Positions 37,601 to 44,531 of a DNA stretch of 64,000 nucleotides are shown here, one piece after another (position 1 is the first letter of the stretch; every line of letters begins with the position of its first letter). Both the position numbers and the translations under genes were made by a program. The notes below the pieces were generated by a model, which did not search any database, was not told the DNA's origin, and saw nothing but the letters and a program-made list of their open reading frames with translations. Source of the DNA: Gemmatimonadaceae bacterium (GTDB lineage Bacteria > Gemmatimonadota > Gemmatimonadetes > Gemmatimonadales > Gemmatimonadaceae); assembly GCA_025934775.1 (NCBI GenBank), contig JAICWO010000012.1, positions 62,001 through 126,000 on the forward strand. The letters are read 5' to 3'.

Positions 37601-38025
37601 AGCGCCGCGACCGTGAATGTGGTCTTCGCCTGTTCGGTACCCGCGGTCATGCCCGTGACCACGACCTCCTCGAGGCGATTGATGTCGCGCTTCAGCTCGA
37701 AATCGAACGTCTGCGCGCCGGCCCGGAGCGTCACTGGCCGTTGCTGTGCCAGATGTCCGATCCCGCGAGCCCGAAGGACCACGGTCTGGCCGCGGACCCG
37801 CTCGGCGGGGATCACGATCGTGTACCGGCCCTGGGCGTTCGCGGCGACTGAGATGTTCATCTCCGTGATGAAGACGTTCGCGTTCTCGAGTGGCTGGCCC
37901 GACTCGGACGTGATGCGTCCACTGAGGGTCGCTGCTTGAGCGTGCGCCGATGGCGCGCGAAGCAGGGTGAGGGCAACCACTGCCAATGCGAATGGGAGCC
38001 ATCGTGACGGGCGAAAGCGCTTCAT
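34639..38025 (-). CDS. SusC/RagA-family TonB-linked outer-membrane protein
   Basis: 1128 residues. A signal peptide (MKRFRPSRWLPFALAVVALT...) precedes a carboxypeptidase D-like domain at about 30-110 (ATLSGRITSESGQPLENANVFI), a TonB-box-like stretch (NRLEEVVVTGMT) and a plug at about 130-230 (LQELAGKVPGAQV, DIILRGPHSINATG, PLILVDGIILNGN, DIESIEVVKGAAASALYGSRAGDGIISITTK). The barrel ends in RRFTLTLSSKF with the terminal Phe. The ATG at 38025 has GAGG 8 nt before it; the one at 38031 touches the SD. It imports nutrients with SusD; the substrate is unknown. Confidence 0.93.
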   Translation of the reverse strand: MKRFRPSRWLPFALAVVALTLLRAPSAHAQAATLSGRITSESGQPLENANVFITEMNISVAANAQGRYTIVIPAERVRGQTVVLRARGIGHLAQQRPVTLRAGAQTFDFELKRDINRLEEVVVTGMTAGTEQAKTTFTVAALNAEQDLQVPTTNPLQELAGKVPGAQVTSTSGRPGAAPDIILRGPHSINATGRSQGPLILVDGIILNGNTSDINPEDIESIEVVKGAAASALYGSRAGDGIISITTKSGKNASPGLHIDGRQETGFSQVNGTYEFAQNHMLMMDETGTRFCIKQSGLPSCSRTVDMAAEAYRINDQGGLNSLTPYQFERDYGIANTPSFAELKGIFMANTWPVVYNPIDQAATTNPYYSTTVDLTGRSTNTGYFASFNNLVNDGAVKFLSGYTRQSARVNVDQQFGDRWSTEVQTYFQRSNQGPDANQWFGLTRQHPNTDLLATDSKGRLFIRPDPTAETGQNYNPLYDNLWHYQVNRADRFLGSMTNTYKMTNWLNFDATTSIDNRRSSLISQWDKGYRTTDEGNPSQQGTISTGAAYNASYNVRVAGTATHDFTSDLASRLQLAYTYEDQQAQNNGGDGDALAVPGLLTLTNATASLSGNYSETTVKAMGVSGGLNLQYKDRYIFDGALRNDGSSLFGAAQRWHSYYRASGAWIVSEEPWFKLGNQLNELKLHAAVGTAGGRPRFSAQYEAFSIGAGGSISATTLGNKNLRPENTLETEYGVDGELFHKYGVSVTYARDITSDQILQVPPSVSSGFSSQWLNAGTLEGRNWEASLNIPVLTRRSLVWTARINMDQNRSVITQMDVPDFFDNVDNARVRYAVGERYGTIYGKQFVTKCSQLPSDFAAQCGPGKEWQSNDQGYIVWVGAGNTYKDGITKNLWQASRGGCVINGVATSSIVGAINCVKAGGRVNNPWGQPTVNWGMLQVIRDSSANPKLEPLGNGLPLWKASLAQNFSYKKFNMYIMFDRSYGNGLFNEDRHWSLGDFMTQEEDQAGKSVADAKPIGYYWRAPAPDHSKGVGGEYDVLGPNSITFENASFTKLRELSASYNVGRLPRISGDWTVTVIGQNLYTWTKYTGWDPDIGDNGGDAGSAALVGVQSYPYPSTRRFTLTLSSKF

Positions 38026-38343
38026 GTTCACCTCGGATGGTGGGTGGACCCGCCTGGTGTCATGCTGCTGGATCTGTGACGAACAGGCTGTTTACAGCCA
38101 CGAACACTACGATGATGCAGGTTGGTAATTGAGTGCGCAAGTTGCTTGTATACAACGGAGTAACCAACATCGATGGATACTCGGACTCGCGTGATGAAGC
38201 GGCGTGACCAGGATCTACAAAGAATCCTTATCGTCCGTGTACGGCGACCGCGCACTCGCTCGACGCATGGGCAACCGCAGAAAAGCGGCGCATCGGAGGT
38301 TGACCGATGCGCCGCTCGTTGGGAGCCAGATCAGGCGACGTGG
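38026..38343. other. Intergenic region: SusC promoter and terminator of the lipoprotein gene
   Basis: 318 nt with no convincing gene. It holds an inverted repeat (GTTGGT 38121-38126, ACCAAC 38164-38169) around a perfect palindrome (TTGTATACAA, 38146-38155), both upstream of the SusC gene on the minus strand and candidates for a regulator site. The terminator of the lipoprotein gene occupies 38281-38316. Confidence 0.5.
38281..38316 (-). terminator. Rho-independent terminator of the lipoprotein gene
   Basis: A perfect 13-bp stem (AGCGGCGCATCGG, 38284-38296, with CCGATGCGCCGCT, 38304-38316) with a 7-nt loop; on the minus strand it is followed by four T. Confidence 0.85.
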
Positions 38344-38793
38344 CTACTGGATTTTGGGACGAAGCACCGACGATGTCGCGCCGCCGTGATTCACGAACGT
38401 CGATCCCGGCCGCGAGAGTGCGCCGCTCGCGGAGTGCGATGAGTCGGTTCCGGGAAGAGCTCCCGGGGTCACGGCGTTCGTGTCCGTCATCGCTCCCGCA
38501 CCGATTCTCGGCGGAGTCACCGACGGGATGCTGATCGTGGTGCCGAGCGTCGGCAGATAGAGCGGAGTCGCCATCACTGCGCTCGATTCGGGCGGTACCG
38601 TTGCAGTGCCGCCAGCCTTGCTCGTGGTCTCGCCCGCGCGCGGAGCAGCGCTGTCCGGCAACTGCACGTCGCCGCCCGCGCTGCCACTCCCGCCCTGGCC
38701 CGCGGTTCCGGCCGATGTTCGATCACATCCGCTAACGCCACAGAGGCACGCAATCGCAAGTGCCGCGCTCGCTGCCGTCGAATGTATCCGCAT
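38344..38793 (-). CDS. Hypothetical lipoprotein, Ser/Thr/Pro-rich
   Basis: 149 residues. The N-terminus MRIHSTAASAALAIACLCGVSGC gives a lipobox (VSGC). The mature chain is low-complexity and probably disordered, rich in Gly, Ser, Thr and Pro (TAGQGGSGSAGG, TSKAGGTATVPPESSAV, GALPGTDSSHSASG). No domain is recognised. An SD (GGAGG) lies 7 nt upstream of the ATG and a strong terminator follows the gene. Confidence 0.65.
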   Translation of the reverse strand: MRIHSTAASAALAIACLCGVSGCDRTSAGTAGQGGSGSAGGDVQLPDSAAPRAGETTSKAGGTATVPPESSAVMATPLYLPTLGTTISIPSVTPPRIGAGAMTDTNAVTPGALPGTDSSHSASGALSRPGSTFVNHGGATSSVLRPKIQ

Positions 38794-38898
38794 GGTGCAT
38801 CCTCCAACGCCTTCGCCCATGAAGGGCAAGGGGTGAGCCGTCGGTGAGGCTCACGGCTTGCGAGGTTCACGATTGAATCTGAGCGGAGCAGACTGCAC

Positions 38899-39177
38899 AT
38901 GACCGATCGTCACAAACCGCACAATGGCCGCGACGCCGACGGGCGGTTTCGGGTCCGGCAAGCCGATGTCGAAGACGTGCTCGAGGACCCCGTGGGGCCG
39001 GAGATCGTCCGCGACGACGTGCGCCTCGGCGGCGCGATTGCCGACACCGGGCCGCACGCGGGCGACAGCGGACACCACATCGGCGACCTGATCGAGGAGA
39101 ACCGAATGGACGTCGGACGAACGACCGGACGGCTTCGCGAGCAGGGACGAACTCGCGGCAGGGGAAAGCGCCGCTGA
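38899..39177 (+). CDS. Small hydrophilic hypothetical protein
   Basis: 92 residues, very polar and charged (DRHKPHNGRDADGRFR, VEDVLEDPVGPEIVRDDVRLG, ending in RLREQGRTRGRGKRR). It looks disordered and perhaps nucleic-acid binding through its basic C-terminus. A GGAG lies 11 nt before the ATG. There is no family assignment, and I regard it as a likely but unproven gene. Confidence 0.5.
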   Translation: MTDRHKPHNGRDADGRFRVRQADVEDVLEDPVGPEIVRDDVRLGGAIADTGPHAGDSGHHIGDLIEENRMDVGRTTGRLREQGRTRGRGKRR

Positions 39178-39323
39178 TCGATTGATCCCGCAGAACTCGC
39201 GGCATCACGGGCCGGTGAGCGTGCACAGCTATGTGCAAATGCTCATCGGCCCGCGCCGGTTTGCGGAACTCCGCCGAACCGCGGGTGATTTGTGGAGTGT
39301 CGTTCCGTCAGATATTTTGGCTG

Positions 39324-40046
39324 ATGCTCATGAGGCAGGACCCGCTCATCGGCGGACGCTTGCTCGAGTCCGCCGCCATCCCGACGCGCCGCCGCTGGCC
39401 GCTGGCGATCAGCACCGTGCTGCACGGTGCGCTGATCTCGGGGGCCATCGTCGCCACGCTCGTACCCAAGATGCAACGCCGCGACGACGTGCCAATGGTG
39501 GAGCTGGCGGTCTACCACGCGCCTCCCGTCGCAAATGTGCCGAGCGCAGCCGCGCGTCCGACGCAGCCGAAGGGATTCCAGGTGCTGGTCGCGCCGCCGG
39601 AGGTGCCGAGCACGATCACGGCGGCGGCGCTCCCGGCCACGAACCTTCGCGCTGAGGATTTTTCGGGGCGCGGAGTGCTCGGCGGAATCGCGGCGGGTGT
39701 GGTGGCGAGTGAAGTCGCGAGCAGCGGCCTCGGAACCGGTGAGGCAGTCGATGCCAGTGTCGCCGATCAGCAGCCGTATCTGCTGCCGGGGCAGATCGGG
39801 CCGGCGTACCCGGACGAGCTGCGCGATGATGCGCCCGATGGCCTCGTGGTCGCGCGCTTCATCATCGACACGCTTGGCAAGGCGGAGGAGCCGTCGTTTC
39901 GCATCGTGGCGGCGAGCAACCCCTTGTTCGCGCGGTCGGTGCGCACGGCGCTCGAGCGGCTTCGCTACGCGCCGGCGCGGTTCAGCGGGCGGCGCATCCG
40001 CGTGCGCGTGGAGCAGCGGTTCGAGTTCCATCTGGCGGGGGAATGA
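39324..40046 (+). CDS. Energy-transducer TonB-like protein
   Basis: About 240 residues. A membrane helix near residues 25-50 (WPLAISTVLHGALISGAIVATLVP) is followed by a Pro/Ala-rich periplasmic linker and a C-terminal TonB domain (PAYPDELRDDAPDGLVVARFIIDTLGKAEEPSFRIV, FARSVRTALERLRYAPARFSG). It links the proton gradient of the inner membrane to TonB-dependent receptors. ExbB/ExbD are not adjacent. Two close ATG codons (39324, 39330) are possible. It stands directly before the plug-only lipoprotein gene. Confidence 0.85.
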   Translation: MLMRQDPLIGGRLLESAAIPTRRRWPLAISTVLHGALISGAIVATLVPKMQRRDDVPMVELAVYHAPPVANVPSAAARPTQPKGFQVLVAPPEVPSTITAAALPATNLRAEDFSGRGVLGGIAAGVVASEVASSGLGTGEAVDASVADQQPYLLPGQIGPAYPDELRDDAPDGLVVARFIIDTLGKAEEPSFRIVAASNPLFARSVRTALERLRYAPARFSGRRIRVRVEQRFEFHLAGE

Positions 40047-40097
40047 GTCATCGCACAGTTTTCGGCGATACCCCATTCTCACTTGCCGGAGTTCACG

Positions 40098-40589
40098 ATG
40101 TTGAAATTCATTCCATCTAATGCCAGGCGGCGGATGTATGGCCGCGTGCTCGCGGCAGCGCTCGGAACGGCGGCCCTCTCTGCGTGCGCCACATCGGGCG
40201 CGAGCGGCACGAGCGGCACCGCCAGCGCGGCTCCTTCGCGCGGCTCGCGGTACCTGATCACCGAGCAGGATCTGGCGAACTCGAAGGCCGACAACCTGTA
40301 CGACGCGATTCAAAAGCTCCGGCCCGAGTTTCTGCGCGGCGATCAGAATGGCATCGTGGGCCAGACCGATCCCACGGGCACGCCGAGCGGCGGGAGCATC
40401 AGCCTGCAGCACGACGCGGTCGTTCCGGTCTCGGTCTACCGCAACAACGTGCGGCTGGATGGCGTCGACGATCTCAAGCACATGCTGCCGAGCGAGGTGA
40501 AGGAAGTCCGCTTCCTCAAATCGACGGACGCGCAGATTCGGCTCGGGACGGACAACGCCGCGGGCGCGATTCTGGTCACGACGAAGTGA
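40098..40589 (+). CDS. Lipoprotein with stand-alone TonB-receptor plug-like domain
   Basis: 163 residues. The N-terminus has a lipoprotein signal with Cys at residue 30 (AALGTAALSAC). The mature part resembles only the plug of a TonB receptor: ITEQDLANSKADNLYDAI, KLRPEFLRGD, VPVSVYRNNVRLDGVDDLKH and EVKEVRFLKSTDAQIRLG ending in AGAILVTTK. There is no barrel. It lies 51 nt after the TonB-like gene and probably belongs to the same transcript. It may be a periplasmic or outer-membrane partner of a receptor; its job is unknown. Confidence 0.75.
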   Translation: MLKFIPSNARRRMYGRVLAAALGTAALSACATSGASGTSGTASAAPSRGSRYLITEQDLANSKADNLYDAIQKLRPEFLRGDQNGIVGQTDPTGTPSGGSISLQHDAVVPVSVYRNNVRLDGVDDLKHMLPSEVKEVRFLKSTDAQIRLGTDNAAGAILVTTK

Positions 40590-40660
40590 TGCAACGGGAA
40601 CCGGCGTCGTCAGTCGGGGATTCAGCCTTCGTACCCTGACTCGATAACCGGAGACTTTCC

Positions 40661-41050
40661 ATGCATGGTCGGTTTTACCTAACAGCTTTCTCGGCGGCGG
40701 TGCTTGCCGCCGCGTGCGGTGGTAGTGGCGGGAGCGACATCACCACTGGCCCGACGGGCGGTACGACCGGCGGCACCACGGGCGGCACGACGGGCGCCAC
40801 CGCGACCAGCTCGGTCGGCGTGAGCGACGACAAGTTCTCGCCAGGGGCGATCCAGGTGTCGCCCGGCGCGACGGTCACCTGGACCTGGGCGAGCGGCTCG
40901 TCGATTCACAACGTGACGTTCACCGACGGCTCGAGCTCGGGCGACAAAGGTGCGGGTGACACATACCAGAGGACCTTCCCAACGGCCGGTACGTTCACTT
41001 ACCAGTGTACGATCCATGCTGGGATGAACGGCTCGGTGCTCGTCAAGTAA
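40661..41050 (+). CDS. Cupredoxin (blue-copper-like) lipoprotein
   Basis: 129 residues. The signal ends at a lipobox (LAAAC, Cys 19). A linker of TGG repeats (about residues 29-46) leads to a cupredoxin fold with all four type-1 copper ligands visible: His 83 (SIHNVTF), Cys 116, His 119 and Met 122 (YQCTIHAGMNG). It should carry electrons at the cell surface; no redox partner is adjacent. A terminator follows 22 nt after the stop. Confidence 0.88.
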   Translation: MHGRFYLTAFSAAVLAAACGGSGGSDITTGPTGGTTGGTTGGTTGATATSSVGVSDDKFSPGAIQVSPGATVTWTWASGSSIHNVTFTDGSSSGDKGAGDTYQRTFPTAGTFTYQCTIHAGMNGSVLVK

Positions 41051-41072
41051 GTCGGCAAATCTCCGCCGATCG

Positions 41073-41112
41073 CGCGCCCGTGCTGGTTCCAGCACGGGCG
41101 CGTGTCTTTTTT
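41073..41112 (+). terminator. Rho-independent terminator after the cupredoxin gene
   Basis: A perfect 14-bp stem (CGCGCCCGTGCTGG, 41073-41086, with CCAGCACGGGCGCG, 41089-41102), tight loop, then TGTC and six T. Confidence 0.9.
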
Positions 41113-41132
41113 GCAGGGAGCGGAGAATCAGA

Positions 41133-41696
41133 ATGAAACTGGCCTATCTCGTACTGGTGAGCGCGATCTCGAGCGGCGCATGGACGGCCGCGAGCGCGCA
41201 GCGTGGAATGCCCGGCATGACGGGGATGAACGGCATGCGCGGCGAGCGCTCGATCAACTTCAAGCGCGGTGCAGGCGTCGACATTCCGACCGTCGTGCAA
41301 CCGATCAATCTGCTGATCGAGCACCGGCAGGAGCTCGCGCTCACCGATTCGCAATTCATGCACGTGATCCGCATCAAGCGCGCGCTCGATTCGCTGAACG
41401 CGCCGCTCATGCGAAAGCTCGACTCGGTGCAGCGCCTCTTCCGCGGCGGCGGACCGCTGTTCGGCGACCCGAGCCCCGAGCGGCGCGACTCGCTCGCGCA
41501 GGCGCGCGGACTCGTCGTCGAAACGATCAGCGACATTCACGACAACATCGATCCGGCGCGCGTTCAAGCGTTCGCACTGCTCTCGTACACGCAGCGATCG
41601 GTCGCCGACCGGATCGTGGCGGACGAGGAGCACCGGATCGAGGACGAAGAGCAGAAGAAGAACGCGAGCGACGGGCGAGGGTCGAAGCACCCGTAG
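41133..41696 (+). CDS. Secreted helical protein with LTxxQ-like features
   Basis: 187 residues with a signal peptide (MKLAYLVLVSAISSGAWTAASAQ) and a Met/Gly-rich stretch (GMPGMTGMNGM). The rest is mainly helical (LLIEHRQELALTDSQFMHVIRIKRALDSL, RRDSLAQARGLVVETI) and includes ELALTDSQ, which resembles the LTxxQ motif of Spy/CpxP periplasmic chaperones. It ends in a charged stretch. An SD (GGAG) lies 8 nt before the ATG. It precedes the two-component system by 52 nt on the same strand. A chaperone or stress-sensing role is inference. Confidence 0.65.
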   Translation: MKLAYLVLVSAISSGAWTAASAQRGMPGMTGMNGMRGERSINFKRGAGVDIPTVVQPINLLIEHRQELALTDSQFMHVIRIKRALDSLNAPLMRKLDSVQRLFRGGGPLFGDPSPERRDSLAQARGLVVETISDIHDNIDPARVQAFALLSYTQRSVADRIVADEEHRIEDEEQKKNASDGRGSKHP

Positions 41697-41748
41697 TGCG
41701 CCGGGCCGCGCGCTGGACATTCGGAGTCGCGCGCGCAGACTTCAACCG

Positions 41749-42444
41749 ATGTCAGACGACGTCGTGCTCGTGGTCGATGACGAGCCGCAGATTCGGCGGC
41801 TCGTGCGGAACGTGCTCGCCGCCGAGCACGTGCGGGTGATCGAAGCGGCAAACGGGCGCGACGCGATCGATCAAGCCGCCGCCGAGCGGCCGGCGCTCAT
41901 CGTGCTCGACCTCGGCTTGCCCGACGTACAGGGCGCCGACGTGTGCCGCGAGGTGCGCGGTTGGTCTTCGGCGCCGATCATCGTGCTCTCGGCGCGGCAC
42001 TCCGATCAGGAGAAGGTCGCGCTGCTCGATGCCGGCGCCGACGATTACATGACGAAGCCCTTCAGCTCGAGCGAGCTGCAAGCACGCGTGCGCGCGCAAC
42101 TGCGCCGCGCGAGACTCGCGCCGGCCGCGGGACCACGGCCGGTGATCGAGATCGACGGGCTCGAGATCGATCCCGTCAAGCCGTCGCTCAAACGCGGCGG
42201 CGTGGCCGTGCATCTCACCAAGACGGAGTGGGAGCTGCTGCGGACGCTCCTCAAGCACGCCGGCCGTACGCTGACGCACCAGCAGCTCTTTCGCGCGGTC
42301 TGGGGAAACTCGTCCGGCGACATGCAGCAGTACCTGCGCGTGCACGTGCGTTCGCTGCGCCGAAAGATCGAATCCGATCCGGTGCGGCCGAAGCTCATCG
42401 TCACCGAGCCTGGTGTCGGCTACCGGTTCGAGAACGAACCATGA
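41749..42444 (+). CDS. kdpE: OmpR/KdpE-family response regulator
   Basis: 231 residues. The receiver domain has VVDDEPQIRRLVRNVL (acidic pair), the phosphoacceptor in LIVLDLGLPDVQG and the Lys in YMTKPFSS. The winged-helix output domain has TKTEWELLRTLLKHAGRTLTHQQLFRAVWG and RVHVRSLRRKIESD. It is of the KdpE type, which controls potassium-related genes. Its stop overlaps the ATG of the sensor kinase gene (ATGA). The closest likely target is the KimA-like transporter gene downstream. Confidence 0.85.
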   Translation: MSDDVVLVVDDEPQIRRLVRNVLAAEHVRVIEAANGRDAIDQAAAERPALIVLDLGLPDVQGADVCREVRGWSSAPIIVLSARHSDQEKVALLDAGADDYMTKPFSSSELQARVRAQLRRARLAPAAGPRPVIEIDGLEIDPVKPSLKRGGVAVHLTKTEWELLRTLLKHAGRTLTHQQLFRAVWGNSSGDMQQYLRVHVRSLRRKIESDPVRPKLIVTEPGVGYRFENEP

Positions 42445-43943
42445 CGCGATCCGTCGCGCCGCACGCGCGACCCCTGGTGCGTCGCCGCGAGTGGATCGTG
42501 TGGTTCGCGATTCTTGCGGCCGCGACCGGCGGCATGCTCGCCTTCCGGACGCAGTTGAACGAAGCGCACGTCGCGCTGCTCTATCTGCTCGTCGTGCAGG
42601 GTGGCAGCGCGCGCGGGGGGCGGCCGCTCGGATTCGCGCTCGCGGCGACGGCGTTTCTTGCGTTCGACCTGTTCTTCCTGCCGCCGTTCAACACGCTCGT
42701 CATTCAGGATCCGTTCAACTGGCTCGTGCTGCTCGCGTTTCTCGTGACGAGTGTCGTGTCGGCACAGCTCCTGTATCGCGCGCAATCAGAGGCGGAAGAG
42801 GCGCGCGAGCGCGCGGTCGAGATCGACCGCTTGGCGGCCCTCGGCGCGGAGACGCTCAACGCGGCGCGCGCCGAACAGGCGCTGACGGCGATCGTCGCGG
42901 TGATTCGGAGCTCGCTCGCGCTGGACGATTGCGCGGTGTACATGACCGACGCGTCGAGCAACGACATGCGACTCGCGACCGAATCGGGTGTCGGCGCCGA
43001 GTCGGTCGCGATTCCCGACCGGTTCCTCGAATGGGACGAGCGAGGCGGCGCGGACGCGTTCTTTCGGCCGCTGCAAGTTCGGGGTACGACGGTGGGCGTG
43101 CTTCGAATCTCCCGGGGCGGTGGACTCGCGCTCACGCCGGCGCAGGTGCGCGTGCTCGACGCGCTCGCGTACTACGCGGCGCTCGGCGTCGAGCGCGTGC
43201 AACTCGTCGCCGAGGCGGAGCGGGCCGCCGCGCTTCAGGAAGCACACCGCGCGAAGGACGCGGTGATCGCGTCCGTGTCGCACGATCTTCGTACGCCGCT
43301 CACGACGATCAAAGGATTGGCGCACGAGATCGCCAAGAGCGGCGACGACCGGGCCGAGGTGATCGAAGAGGAGGCCGATCGCCTGAACACGTTCGTGGCG
43401 CAGATGCTCGATCTGTCGCGCATCGCGACGGGCGGCGCGGCCGCCGATGTGCAGGCCAATGAAGCTGAGGATCTGCTGGGCGCGGCGGCGCAGCAGGTCG
43501 CGGGCCGGCTTGGCGAGCACGAGCTGCGCATCGACGTGAACGGCGGCGATGCGCTGTTGTTCGGGCGGTTCGATTTCGCGCAGATGCTTCGAGCGCTCGT
43601 GAACCTGCTGGAGAACGCGGCGAAGTACTCGCCGGCATCGGCGCCGATCGATCTTGCCGCGTATCGCGACGGTGCGTGGCTGGTGTTCGAGGTCGCGGAC
43701 CGGGGGCCGGGCGTGCCGGAGTCGGAGCGGGGGCGGATCTTCGAGCCCTTCTACCGGCGCGGAGATCGTGCGCCGGATGTGGGCGGGGTCGGGTTGGGAC
43801 TAGCCATCGCGCGCGGAATCGTCAATGCGCAGGGCGGGGATCTCACGGTGAGCATCCGTTCCGGCGGAGGGAGCGTCTTCAGAATATGCGTACCAGCGAT
43901 TGCTGTTGACGATTTGATAAACGAACGCGGGGCCACCGCCTAA
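42441..43943 (+). CDS. KdpD-like sensor histidine kinase lacking the N-terminal KdpD/UspA domains
   Basis: 500 residues. It begins with four transmembrane helices of the DUF4118 (KdpD membrane) type at about 18-112 (FDLFFLPPFNTLVIQDP), then a GAF-like domain at about 130-260, a HisKA domain with the phospho-His at about 281 (SVSHDLRTPLTTI) and an HATPase domain (LVNLLENAAKYSP, DRGPGVPESE, GVGLGLAIARGIV). Full KdpD has a long cytoplasmic KdpD/UspA region before the membrane part, which is missing here. ATGA overlap with the regulator gene. The stop overlaps that of the convergent neighbour. Confidence 0.88.
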   Translation: MTRSVAPHARPLVRRREWIVWFAILAAATGGMLAFRTQLNEAHVALLYLLVVQGGSARGGRPLGFALAATAFLAFDLFFLPPFNTLVIQDPFNWLVLLAFLVTSVVSAQLLYRAQSEAEEARERAVEIDRLAALGAETLNAARAEQALTAIVAVIRSSLALDDCAVYMTDASSNDMRLATESGVGAESVAIPDRFLEWDERGGADAFFRPLQVRGTTVGVLRISRGGGLALTPAQVRVLDALAYYAALGVERVQLVAEAERAAALQEAHRAKDAVIASVSHDLRTPLTTIKGLAHEIAKSGDDRAEVIEEEADRLNTFVAQMLDLSRIATGGAAADVQANEAEDLLGAAAQQVAGRLGEHELRIDVNGGDALLFGRFDFAQMLRALVNLLENAAKYSPASAPIDLAAYRDGAWLVFEVADRGPGVPESERGRIFEPFYRRGDRAPDVGGVGLGLAIARGIVNAQGGDLTVSIRSGGGSVFRICVPAIAVDDLINERGATA

Positions 43944-44356
43944 GCAGCGGGCGCGCGCTCGAAGTCGGTCGTGAGCGCCGCGATCTCACCCGTGTCGAGG
44001 TGTTCCGCGACGAGAATCGCCCGGGCGGCTCGTTCTGCCGCCGAGCGCGCGGCCGCAAAGCGCCGGCGATCGCGGGGCGGTGGGCGCGAGGGCGCGCCAG
44101 GCTCGTGCAGCGCGAGAAAGGCGGCGGTGTCGATGGTATCGCTGAGGAGCCACGCGGCGAACCCGAGCCGCTGGTCCGCGATGACCGCGTCGACGAGCAG
44201 CGCCGAGGCCGCGCACGCATCGCGCTCCGGTCCGTGCGTCGCGGCACGGTGTCCGATCTCGATCCACTCGGCATAGGGCATCTCCGCGAGCGTCCCCACG
44301 AAGCGCACCGCGCACGCGAGCGATCTCTCTGCTGATTCGGAGCGATCATCCGGCAT
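43940..44356 (-). CDS. Hypothetical protein
   Basis: 138 residues, Ala/Arg-rich and mostly helical (ERSLACAVRFVGTLAEMPYAEWIEI, DACAASALLVDAVIADQRLG, RSAAERAARAILVAEHLD). No domain is recognised and no SD is visible; the frame extends to 44494, so the start is uncertain. Its stop overlaps the stop of the kinase gene. It is divergent from the potassium transporter gene. Confidence 0.55.
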   Translation of the reverse strand: MPDDRSESAERSLACAVRFVGTLAEMPYAEWIEIGHRAATHGPERDACAASALLVDAVIADQRLGFAAWLLSDTIDTAAFLALHEPGAPSRPPPRDRRRFAAARSAAERAARAILVAEHLDTGEIAALTTDFERAPAA

Positions 44357-44531
44357 GAGCGTCAACGTATGCCGCGCCGCGTAAAGATCGCGACAACGCT
44401 CGACGTCCCCGGATAAAAAAACCGAACATTGCGACGCGAGAGTGCGCGCCTTTACGCGAACCCCCGCTTTCTTCATGCGTTCTTTACGCCGCATTCGCTA
44501 ACTCTCACGCCGGTGTTTCGCACCCCGGCAA

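Noticed and set aside
38867-39238. A 123-residue minus-strand frame opposite the small hydrophilic protein
   Set aside because: It is extremely Arg-rich, has no SD and no recognisable feature; the plus-strand frame has a plausible SD.
44357-44531. c-di-AMP (ydaO) riboswitch before the KimA-like gene
   Set aside because: The region is short, also serves a divergent gene, and shows no ydaO core sequences.
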